A stretch of DNA of 64,000 nt. It comes from JAJAZB01 sp964244295 (GTDB taxonomy: Bacteria > Bacteroidota > Bacteroidia > Cytophagales > Spirosomataceae). The stretch lies in assembly GCA_964244295.1 (NCBI GenBank), contig CAXTIG010000017.1, positions 51,080 to 115,079 on the forward strand. The letters run 5' to 3'. The stretch's first letter is position 1. Each line of letters begins with the position of its first letter. Below are positions 57,922-64,000 of the stretch, piece after piece. Made by a program: the position numbers and the translations under genes. The notes under the pieces are model-generated. The model was not told where the DNA came from, did not search any database, and was given only the letters and a program-made list of their open reading frames with translations.

Positions 57922-58410
57922 ATGTTTCAATCCATCCGCCCCCAGGCTATGCGCCTGACCGCCCTGGTAACCCTGCTCGTTTTTTCGTTGGCTTCGTATC
58001 AGTGCGGGAGTAAAGATGATCCTTCGCCATCGGGTAACAACAGCGCCGTTGTTGGTACCTGGAAATTTACCGGATTTGCGGCCAGAGATGCCAAGGGAGT
58101 TGTAGAGGATGTAACCTCGGAGACCCTTGCTTTTTTCCCTTGTTTCAGCGCTATTCGACTCATTTTCAATGCCGACGGCAACCTGACGGCCAGCGGGGGC
58201 CAGGCTTGTGCCGCTGCGGGCGAAATTGTCGATACCAGCGGTACCTCGAAATGGAGTACCAACGGCACCAAACTCACCATCACCGACCCGGATGGGACAA
58301 AAAATGAATTTGACTACGAGGTGAGTGGTAGCACCCTGAAACTTACCGCTCCCGATGATCCTGCTAAACCCACCGCAGAAGCCAGCATTCTGACCTTGAC
58401 GAAAGCCTGA
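57922..58410 (+). CDS. Lipocalin-like small lipoprotein, copy 1
   Basis: A 162-residue exported protein: hydrophobic signal ending LASYQC (Cys28) followed by GSKDDPSPSG, the acidic motif of surface lipoproteins, although Gln before the Cys is atypical. The body starts AVVGTWKFTGF and contains FFPCFSAIRLIFNADGNLTASGGQACAA (two Cys) and SKWSTNGTKLTITDPDGTKNEFDYEVSGSTLKL, a strand pattern like lipocalin/DUF4923-type small barrels. Two paralogues follow in tandem. Function unknown. Confidence 0.75.
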   Translation: MFQSIRPQAMRLTALVTLLVFSLASYQCGSKDDPSPSGNNSAVVGTWKFTGFAARDAKGVVEDVTSETLAFFPCFSAIRLIFNADGNLTASGGQACAAAGEIVDTSGTSKWSTNGTKLTITDPDGTKNEFDYEVSGSTLKLTAPDDPAKPTAEASILTLTKA

Positions 58411-58434
58411 GACAACGTAGTCATTGCATTCACG

Positions 58435-58470
58435 CGCCGCCCCGTCCCGAATACTCGGGACGGGGCGGCG
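58435..58470 (+). terminator. Terminator-like palindrome after lipoprotein 1
   Basis: CGCCGCCCCGTCCCGA and TCGGGACGGGGCGGCG, exact 16-bp arms around ATAC; followed by TTGTT. Closely similar wording follows copy 2. Confidence 0.75.
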
Positions 58471-58554
58471 TTGTTCGTTTACCAACGTTCAAAAACCCGT
58501 GGCACGGAATTAACGTAGGTTTTCCGTACTCCGTAAAATGCTACCCAACACACC

Positions 58555-59052
58555 ATGCTACCCATTTCTCCCCTCCGCACGCCGCGCCGTCTGGCCGTTT
58601 TAGTTACCCTGATTGCCGTTTCGCTGAGTCTGTTTCAGTGCAAAAAAAGCGATGATCCGGAGCCCGTGGGCGGCGACACCGGCCTGGTGGCTTCCTGGAA
58701 AATGTCCCAGTACGGGCTAAAAGACCTCCGGGGGACGGTGGAATATTTCGACGAAATCAGCGGGCAGGTGGCCCCCTGCCTGTACACCCAGGAATTTATC
58801 TTCGCTGCCGACGGCGGTGTCAGGCGGGGTGGGCGTGACGGCTGTGCCCTGGCCGGAGTTGGCAGCACCGACGAACTGATCCCCAGCAACGGCGGCAGTA
58901 AATGGAAAACGAGTGGTACCACGTTGACGATTCTAAAACCGGACGGCAGCAAAGCCGACTTCACCTACCTATTGAGCAGCACGACCCTAGAGATGGACGC
59001 CTACGATCCCGCCACCGGACGTACCCACGTGTTCCTGCTGAAAAAACCCTGA
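58555..59052 (+). CDS. Lipocalin-like small lipoprotein, copy 2
   Basis: A 165-residue paralogue: signal ending SLSLFQC (Cys29) plus KKSDDPEP, then LVASWKMSQYGLKDLRG, the cysteine pair APCLYTQEFIFAADGGVRRGGRDGCALAG, and GSKWKTSGTTLTILKPDGSKADFTYLLSSTTLEM. The layout is the same as in copy 1 though sequence identity is modest. Separate terminators suggest each copy is its own transcription unit. Confidence 0.75.
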   Translation: MLPISPLRTPRRLAVLVTLIAVSLSLFQCKKSDDPEPVGGDTGLVASWKMSQYGLKDLRGTVEYFDEISGQVAPCLYTQEFIFAADGGVRRGGRDGCALAGVGSTDELIPSNGGSKWKTSGTTLTILKPDGSKADFTYLLSSTTLEMDAYDPATGRTHVFLLKKP

Positions 59053-59077
59053 TTTTTCGGTCGATTTACTTGAGCGT

Positions 59078-59109
59078 ACGCGCCGCCCCGAACTACCCGG
59101 GCGGCGCGT
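59078..59109 (+). terminator. Terminator-like palindrome after lipoprotein 2
   Basis: ACGCGCCGCCC and GGGCGGCGCGT arms; same ACGCGCCGCCCCG wording as after copy 1 (58433), suggesting the duplicated unit included the terminator. Confidence 0.7.
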
Positions 59110-59152
59110 TGCATTTTGGGGTGGCGTACCATTTTCAATTCGTTCCCCGTTT

Positions 59153-59160
59153 TACCTTTG
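59153..59160 (+). promoter_or_regulatory. -7 box TACCTTTG of lipoprotein 3
   Basis: Exact match 39-46 nt before the ATG at 59199. Confidence 0.6.
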
Positions 59161-59198
59161 TTGGAATCAGTTTAACCATCCTAACTCCTCTTTTTCCC

Positions 59199-59690
59199 AT
59201 GAAGAATCTCCGCTACCGGGTTACGAACGTAGCCGCCCTGTTCCTGCTTCTCTCGCTGTCGGTCGTTTCGTACCGCTGTAGTAAAAGCGACGATGATCCT
59301 GCTCCGAGCACCACCTCGGTAGAAGGTACCTGGAAGATTTCGGGCCTGACGGCTAATCCCGCCGTCTTGGTTCAGGGAATTCCCCTCACCGACCTTTACG
59401 GCGGACTGGTGCTGATTTACCCGTGTTTCGCCCAAGCCACCCTGACGTTTGTTGCCGGAGGAACCATGACGCTGAGTATTCCATCGGGTTGTGGAGTTCA
59501 GCCAGCACTCGTCGAGCAGTACACCGGGTTCAGCAGTAGCTCGAAATGGGCGGTAAACGGCAGCAAAGTAACGATTACAAAATCCGATGGGAAAACCCAG
59601 GTGACGTACGATTACCAGATTTCGGGCACGTTGCTGACGATGACGGGCAACGACGGCACCTCCACCTACGTCATCAAATTGCAGAAGTAA
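59199..59690 (+). CDS. Lipocalin-like small lipoprotein, copy 3
   Basis: A 163-residue paralogue: signal ending SVVSYRC (Cys27) and SKSDDDPAP, then VEGTWKISGLTANPAV, the cysteine pair YPCFAQATLTFVAGGTMTLSIPSGCGV and SSKWAVNGSKVTITKSDGKTQVTYDYQISGTLLTM. As in the other two copies, the residue before the putative lipid-modified Cys is Gln or Arg, not Gly/Ala/Ser. The open frame runs far upstream through copy 2, so the ATG at 59199, placed after the -7 box, is chosen. Confidence 0.75.
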   Translation: MKNLRYRVTNVAALFLLLSLSVVSYRCSKSDDDPAPSTTSVEGTWKISGLTANPAVLVQGIPLTDLYGGLVLIYPCFAQATLTFVAGGTMTLSIPSGCGVQPALVEQYTGFSSSSKWAVNGSKVTITKSDGKTQVTYDYQISGTLLTMTGNDGTSTYVIKLQK

Positions 59691-59711
59691 ATCCGGCGAA
59701 AATTGCGGTAT

Positions 59712-59747
59712 CCCCACGAGAGTTTTAAAACTCTCGTGGGGTTTTTT
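59712..59747. terminator. Bidirectional terminator (CCCCACGAG family)
   Basis: CCCCACGAGAGTTTT / AAAACTCTCGTGGGG then six T's; between the convergent lipoprotein 3 and GH3 genes. Third member of the family at 1484 and 16454. Confidence 0.85.
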
Positions 59748-59752
59748 AGGCG

Positions 59753-62695
59753 CTAAAACGCCACGCCCTTCGACTTCCGAATCGCCTCGTAAATCACCTC
59801 CCCAAACTGCGTCCGCGTGTTCAACTGGCTGATTTTGCCGTTTTCGCGGGTGGGGTACACGCGGTTGCACAGGAAAATATACAACAGTTGCTGGGCCGGG
59901 TCCACCCACACGAAGGTGCCCGTGAAGCCCGAATGCCCGAAGGCCTGGGCGCTGGCCGAGGGCGGGCCGCTCAGACCGGGTTTTTTCCGATCAGGTTTGT
60001 CGAAACCCACGCCGCGCCGCGAATTCACCTCCACCGGGAAGGGGTAACTCGTCCACTGGTTCAGGGTTTTTTGCTGAATAAACTGCTGCCCACCGTAGCT
60101 GCCGCCGTTGAGGTACATCTGGTAGAGTTTGGCTAAATCGTTGGCCGTGCCGAATAGCCCGGCGTGCCCACTGATGCCGTCGAGCATGGCCCCGCCTTCG
60201 TCGTGGACGCGCCCGTGGATGAGCGTTTTCCGAAACAAGGAATCGTACTCCGTCGGCACGATGCGGGCCAGCGGGTAGCTGCGGCGGGCGTTGTAGGTGA
60301 GCGTTCCCGCACCGAGCGGACGGTAAAACGTTTCCTTCAACCACGCTTCCCACTCTTTTCCCTCCAGGCGTTTGATGACTTCGGGGTAGAGGTAAAACGA
60401 CAAATCGCTGTACACGTAGCCTTGCTTGGGTTTCACGGGTGAATCCCTGATTTGCCGGTAAATCACCCGGCGGTAGCGGCGGTGCAAAAACAAATTGTCG
60501 GCCACCTCGACCGGATACCGGGCCGAACGGTGGTCGCTGAACGTGCGGCGCTTCCAGCCGCCGGTCGTGCTGTCCACCGCATCGCGCCAGAACGGAATCC
60601 AGGCCTTCAGCCCCGACTGGTGGGTGAGGATGTCGATCATTTTCAACCCCGCCTTGTTCGACTTCCGGAAACGGGGGTAGAGTTCGCCCAGCGTCATGTC
60701 GGGGCGGAATTTGCCTTCGTCCTGGAGCCGCATCAGCGCGGGCACCGAGGTGCTCACCTTCGTGACCGAGGCCAGGTCGTAGAGCGCGTCGGCGGTCACG
60801 GGGGTGCCGCCGTAGGTTTGGTTGCCGTAGGTTTTTTGGTAAATCACCTTGCCTTCCCGCGCCACCAGCACCGAAGCGCCGGGGTAGGCTTTTGCCAAAA
60901 GTCCCTGATTCACAATCGAATCCAGTCTCGTCACCAATAATTTTGAGTCGATACCCACTTCTTCGGGCAGCGTGTATTTGAACCGACCCAGCGGCTCCGT
61001 GGTCAGGCCCGTGCCCACCGGGTAGCGGGCGTTTACGCTCACGGGCAAGCGCCCGCGCAGGCCGGTGGCTCCGAAAATCGCCTGGGCCGTAAGTTCCTGG
61101 GTTTGGGGCGTTTCCTGGTAGGCCACGAGCAGGGCGGGGGCGGTTTCCAACCCGGTCAGTTTGTTGAGCGTGTACGGATTGCCGAAGAGCGAATACACCG
61201 CGTTGGGCATCCCGGCGAAGGCGTTCACCAGTTTCACCACCTCCGGTTTCAGCGTCGCCGCCGGGCGGACGCCCAGGCCGTGAATGCCCACCAGCACGAG
61301 GTCGTAACTGGCGAGGCTATTTTTTACGAAAGCCACCAAACTATCCGGCGCGGTGACGGGCAGCACGAAATGCTCCATCGGCGCGTAGTTGCCCGCCATG
61401 CGCTGGAAATCCGTCGGGCGCTCGCTGCCCAGAGAGAGCGTGGCGATGCGCCGGTCGGCGAGTTGGCGGATGGGCACGCGGTTGTCCGCATTCTGCACCA
61501 GCGTCAGGGCTTCTTCGGTCAGGGTGCGCGAAAGCAGTTCGGCGTTACGCGGGTTGAGGTCTTCGGTGAGGTTGCGCAGGTCGGTGGGCTGGTAGCGGTC
61601 GAGGCCCACCCAGGCTTTGGCCGTCAGGATGCGGCGCACTTTGGCGTTCACGTCGTCCATCGAAATCCGGCCTTCGCAAATCGCATTTTTAATCGCTTCC
61701 ACCGTGCCGGGCACATCGGTGAAGGTTTCGAGCAAATCGTTGCCCGCCAGCAAGGCCCGCACCTGGGCTTCGCCGTTGGGAAAATATTTGGTCACGCCCT
61801 GCATTTCCATCGCGTCGGTGAAGACCAGCCCCTGAAAACCCAGTTCGCCGCGCAGCAGGTCGGTTGCCACGCGGGGCGAGAGGGTGGTGGGCAAATTGCG
61901 GGTGGTGTCGAGGGCCGGAATGCTCAGGTGGGCAATCATCACGCCGTTCAGTCCGCGCTGGATGAGTTGGCGAAACGGAAACAATTCGAGCGAATCGAGC
62001 CGGGCGCGGGAGTGGAGGATGACGGGCAAATCGCCGTGCGAATCCACGTCGGTATCGCCGTGACCGGGAAAGTGCTTGGCCGAGGTAATCAGGCGCTCGT
62101 CCTGCATCCCGCGCATGTAGGCAGTGGCTTTGTCGAGCACCCGCTGTCGGTCTTCGCCGAAGGAGCGGAAGTTGATGACCGGGTTGTTGGGGTTGTTGTT
62201 CACGTCGGCCACGGGGGCGTAGTTGACGTGTACCCCCAACCGTCGGCACTGCCGCCCCACCTGCCGACCCATCTGGTAGAGCCAGTCGTCGTGGCCCTGA
62301 ATTGCCCCCAGCGTCATGGCGTAGGGGTAGCGGGTGGTGGAGTCGAGGCGCATGGTGAGGCCCCATTCCAAATCCGAGCCAATGAGCAGCGGCACGCCCG
62401 ATGCGGCCTGGAGTTCGTTGAGCACTGCCGCCGTGCGGGCGGGTTGGTTGGCAAAAAACACGAGGCCCCCGATTTTGTAGTCGCGCACCCAGCCCAGCAG
62501 CTTTTCGCGCTCGTAGGGTACGTTGGTAAAATTGGCGCGGGGCATGAGCAACTGCCCGATTTTCTGGTCAAAATTGAGCGCGTTGAACACGCTGTCCACC
62601 CAACGCTGATTGGCCCCGGCGAAGGGGGTTTGAGCCTGGGTGGTTGGGAGAAAGGAGAAGAGGAAAAGGGAAAAGGGCAGAACGAGGCGCTTCAC
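59753..62695 (-). CDS. Exported GH3 beta-N-acetylhexosaminidase fused to a serine hydrolase (class C beta-lactamase fold)
   Basis: A 980-residue protein: signal peptide (LVLPFSLFLFSFLPTTQA), a GH3 N-terminal barrel with the NagZ-type motif SAKHFPGHGDTDVDSHGDLPV (about residue 215) and the FTDAMEMQGV block, a GH3 C-terminal-like domain, then from about residue 590 a beta-lactamase/DD-peptidase-like domain with LASVTKVST (the SxxK motif) and YVYSDLSF (the YxN position, here YSD) and a late HSGFTGTF block. One chain could trim both the sugar and peptide parts of cell-wall fragments. I chose the GTG at 62695: no ATG precedes the signal peptide closely and a -7 box lies 32 nt upstream. Confidence 0.88.
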   Translation of the reverse strand: MKRLVLPFSLFLFSFLPTTQAQTPFAGANQRWVDSVFNALNFDQKIGQLLMPRANFTNVPYEREKLLGWVRDYKIGGLVFFANQPARTAAVLNELQAASGVPLLIGSDLEWGLTMRLDSTTRYPYAMTLGAIQGHDDWLYQMGRQVGRQCRRLGVHVNYAPVADVNNNPNNPVINFRSFGEDRQRVLDKATAYMRGMQDERLITSAKHFPGHGDTDVDSHGDLPVILHSRARLDSLELFPFRQLIQRGLNGVMIAHLSIPALDTTRNLPTTLSPRVATDLLRGELGFQGLVFTDAMEMQGVTKYFPNGEAQVRALLAGNDLLETFTDVPGTVEAIKNAICEGRISMDDVNAKVRRILTAKAWVGLDRYQPTDLRNLTEDLNPRNAELLSRTLTEEALTLVQNADNRVPIRQLADRRIATLSLGSERPTDFQRMAGNYAPMEHFVLPVTAPDSLVAFVKNSLASYDLVLVGIHGLGVRPAATLKPEVVKLVNAFAGMPNAVYSLFGNPYTLNKLTGLETAPALLVAYQETPQTQELTAQAIFGATGLRGRLPVSVNARYPVGTGLTTEPLGRFKYTLPEEVGIDSKLLVTRLDSIVNQGLLAKAYPGASVLVAREGKVIYQKTYGNQTYGGTPVTADALYDLASVTKVSTSVPALMRLQDEGKFRPDMTLGELYPRFRKSNKAGLKMIDILTHQSGLKAWIPFWRDAVDSTTGGWKRRTFSDHRSARYPVEVADNLFLHRRYRRVIYRQIRDSPVKPKQGYVYSDLSFYLYPEVIKRLEGKEWEAWLKETFYRPLGAGTLTYNARRSYPLARIVPTEYDSLFRKTLIHGRVHDEGGAMLDGISGHAGLFGTANDLAKLYQMYLNGGSYGGQQFIQQKTLNQWTSYPFPVEVNSRRGVGFDKPDRKKPGLSGPPSASAQAFGHSGFTGTFVWVDPAQQLLYIFLCNRVYPTRENGKISQLNTRTQFGEVIYEAIRKSKGVAF

Positions 62696-62726
62696 GGGCA
62701 AAAGGGGCTGAAGGAAATCAATTCCC

Positions 62727-62734
62727 CAAAAGTA
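62727..62734 (-). promoter_or_regulatory. GH3 gene -7 box TACTTTTG
   Basis: Exact match on the minus strand; gives a leader of about 25 nt to the GTG at 62695 and argues against starts further upstream. Confidence 0.6.
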
Positions 62735-62741
62735 CGAAGAA

Positions 62742-62777
62742 AACCCGGCCCGGAAGGAGGGGCTTCCGGGCCGGGTT
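62742..62777. repeat. GC-rich palindrome upstream of the GH3 gene
   Basis: AACCCGGCCCGGAAG / CTTCCGGGCCGGGTT exact 15-bp arms, 6-base loop. It covers the region where the -33 box would lie, so it may be an operator or a repeat. Confidence 0.8.
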
Positions 62778-62879
62778 GGCGGGGTGGCGTTTGGGTGTGC
62801 AGTCGGAAGACTGCGTTTCATGGCCCGTTCCAAGTCGCTAACGCGCTGGCCTTGCTTCAGACTTGGAACAACTGGGGAA

Positions 62880-63790
62880 TTCAGGGAAGATGTGAGCTAA
62901 ATCGTCATTTCGAAAAGTTACGAATATTGACAACCGATTTTGCCACGTTGGATAACTCATTTTTATACTTCATTTATGAATTTAAACTATAAAAAATGGT
63001 GTAAATATTGAAACCATATTTTAACTAATAATGAATATAATAATAACGAAATCAATACTGAAAAAAAATCAAAAAAAATTTTATTTAATGATGTTTTATT
63101 TATTCCAAAGTAAGTAATCGAATATAGTGAACCTGTAAATAAAAAAAACAAAAATAGGAGCCCACGTAAATTTTATGCTGGGATAAAAATTAATGAATGA
63201 TGAAAAAAATAACCAATCAAAAGAGGAATTTTTATTCCCAATTATACTTAAAATGGGATAAGTTAAATCAGGCAAACAAAAACTTGATAAAAAAATTGTT
63301 GAGAATAATTTATTTAATTTTAGTGTCAAAATTATTAAGGAAAGTTTTATCAATACCAAAATCAAAAACATATATATGTAACTGGTTTTAATTAAATCTT
63401 CTGAATTTAAACACAATGTTCCAAATGCGTAAAAATGAAGATTAATTTGTTTTAGAACAAACAGGCAGTATATGAATGACACCAAATTATTAAAAAACAC
63501 GTAGAGTGGAAAAGAAAAGAGGAATAGAACTATTCCTCTTTTCAAAAAAGCATCTTTTTGGGGTTGGGTGAGATTCATTCTTGCTGAAGTAAATTGATTG
63601 CATCCTTACGTTTTTTGCCAGAGAACATCTTCACATTACCTTCGACTTCAAGCAAAATAGCTTGAAATTCTAAATTTGAGCTCAGTTTTTTGTAATCAGC
63701 TACAAAACCAAGAATTTTCTCGCCTAATTCTCTACTAACAGGAACACTATTATCTGTACCGTCCTTAAAGGTCTCAGAACTATCTTTCAG
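62880..63790. other. Strongly AT-rich segment (probable insertion)
   Basis: From about 62880 the composition drops from about 60 % to roughly 25-30 % GC and returns to host level near 63790. The first 215 bases hold no gene, only A/T-rich runs. The rest carries two overlapping minus-strand frames described separately. No terminal inverted repeats or integrase are visible. Confidence 0.7.
63096..63578 (-). CDS. Small membrane protein of unknown family (AT-rich)
   Basis: A 160-residue protein with four or five hydrophobic segments (GIVLFLFSFPLYVFFNNLVSF, YIYMFLILVLIKLSLIILTL, LFFSSFINFYPS..., APIFVFFIYRFTIFDYLLW). Its ATG overlaps the stop of the upstream frame (ATGA), so they are translated together. 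Codon use is very different from the rest of the window, a sign of recent transfer. No family recognised. Confidence 0.6.
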   Translation of the reverse strand: MNLTQPQKDAFLKRGIVLFLFSFPLYVFFNNLVSFIYCLFVLKQINLHFYAFGTLCLNSEDLIKTSYIYMFLILVLIKLSLIILTLKLNKLFSTIFLSSFCLPDLTYPILSIIGNKNSSFDWLFFSSFINFYPSIKFTWAPIFVFFIYRFTIFDYLLWNK

Positions 63791-63892
63791 CCTGCCATCC
63801 TCTTCCGTAAAGCCAGCAGGTCTGCCGTGTTGTAAACCGACCGGAACCGTTTTTCCTTGAGTCCGGCGTACAGGGGTTTGTCTCCCGTCCAC
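63575..63892 (-). CDS. Hypothetical protein, probably chimeric at its 5' end
   Basis: The frame gives 105 residues. The C-terminal part (about 65 residues: VPVSRELGEKILGFVADYKKLSSN... to the end LLQQE) is AT-rich and helical. The N-terminal 35 residues are high-GC and lie out of frame over the PIN-domain remnant (63787-63933), so they are probably not native. The true gene start is lost or downstream. No family recognised. Confidence 0.45.
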   Translation of the reverse strand: MDGRQTPVRRTQGKTVPVGLQHGRPAGFTEEDGRLKDSSETFKDGTDNSVPVSRELGEKILGFVADYKKLSSNLEFQAILLEVEGNVKMFSGKKRKDAINLLQQE

Positions 63893-63933
63893 AGGCCCCC
63901 TTTCAAAAAACGGGTTAACGCCACAAAATCCAC
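63787..63933 (-). pseudogene. C-terminal fragment of a PIN-domain protein
   Basis: On the minus strand from the GTG at 63933 the frame reads VDFVALTRFLKGGLWTGDKP and continues LYAGLKEKRFRSVYNTADL to a TGA at 63787-63789. This matches the end of PIN toxins of the kind with a WTGDKxLxxGL motif. The first 80-100 residues, including the first catalytic Asp, are missing; an in-frame TAA lies upstream near 63970. The fragment is cut exactly where AT-rich DNA begins downstream and is high-GC itself. Confidence 0.6.
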
Positions 63934-63964
63934 AAATAATGTTGGTATTAGACTTGTCTTTTTG

Positions 63965-63993
63965 TTGATTTACAGGTAGTTGCGCTATATTTG
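63965..63993 (+). promoter_or_regulatory. Promoter reading out of the window
   Basis: TTG at 63965-63967, 18 bp, then TATATTTG at 63986-63993; a full match to the Bacteroidota consensus, directing transcription to the right beyond base 64000. Confidence 0.65.
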
Positions 63994-64000
63994 TACTGTA

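Noticed and set aside
61103..62992. 629-codon plus-strand frame over the GH3 gene
   Set aside because: Antisense artefact of high GC; runs into the AT-rich region, has no recognisable domain, and GH3 motifs are on the minus strand.
1..64000. CRISPR arrays, tRNA and rRNA genes
   Set aside because: Looked for regularly spaced repeats of 24-40 bp and for tRNA CCA-end/anticodon stems; the repeats present are palindromes at single sites, and no tRNA or rRNA core sequence was seen. A tRNAscan or Infernal run would settle this.

Overview
The window looks like a chromosomal piece of a high-GC member of the Bacteroidota, most likely order Cytophagales (a Spirosoma/Larkinella-type genome). This rests on several signs. 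Many genes are preceded by the Bacteroidota -7 box TAnnTTTG and almost none by a Shine-Dalgarno sequence. There is a GldE-type gliding gene in the order mutY-ssb-gldE, a TonB-dependent receptor with an N-terminal carboxypeptidase-like domain, a nusB/YtxH/DUF1573/yajC/YbbR/coaE block, and the order HU-TPR-(29-aa basic protein)-RNase G. I saw no rRNA, tRNA, CRISPR array or intact insertion sequence.

Layout. 1-2.4 kb: the end of an outer-membrane beta-barrel gene and a PhzF-like isomerase. 2.4-9.9 kb, minus strand: a surface-polysaccharide cluster (Wzc-type tyrosine kinase, Wzx flippase, GT11 fucosyltransferase-like enzyme, Wzy-like polymerase, CgeB-type glycosyltransferase). 9.9-14.7 kb: a MazF-type toxin-antitoxin pair, then beta-oxidation genes (thiolase and FadJ-type protein) with a broken PIN toxin-antitoxin module between them on the other strand. 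14.9-24.7 kb: NUDIX hydrolase, TatC, GlyA, an ECF sigma factor, a redoxin, DsbD and an M16 protease. 24.9-29.6 kb: a TonB receptor paired with an IPT/TIG lipoprotein. 29.8-35.4 kb: a monooxygenase remnant, an FG-GAP protein, an Rrf2 regulator, then gldE-ssb-mutY. 35.5-38.9 kb: HU, a TPR protein, the 29-aa basic protein, and RNase G behind a 420-nt leader rich in hairpins. 39-46.6 kb: a PIN toxin pair, an M20 amidohydrolase, a metzincin-like protease, a second flippase and a GNAT acetyltransferase. 46.7-50.7 kb: the coaE-to-nusB housekeeping block. 50.8-52.4 kb: an AT-rich type II restriction-modification pair. 52.7-57.7 kb: CorA, small proteins, and a MacA/TolC pair lacking its pump. 57.9-59.7 kb: three tandem related small lipoproteins. 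59.8-62.7 kb: a GH3/serine-hydrolase fusion. 62.9-63.9 kb: a strongly AT-rich insertion next to another PIN-toxin remnant.

The most distinctive non-coding feature is the density of long intergenic palindromes. About eight sites carry arms starting TGTCA. About nine others have arms built from short phased repeats unique to each locus. Smaller families of GC-rich dyads are shared between two or three loci. Several touch genes: one supplies the stop codon of the wzc-like gene and one appears to have become the N-terminus of CoaE. The best candidates for something undescribed are the structured leader of the RNase G gene, the locus-specific phased palindromes, and the triplicated lipoproteins with an atypical lipobox and a conserved cysteine pair. 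I do not see a clear, complete new multi-gene system.
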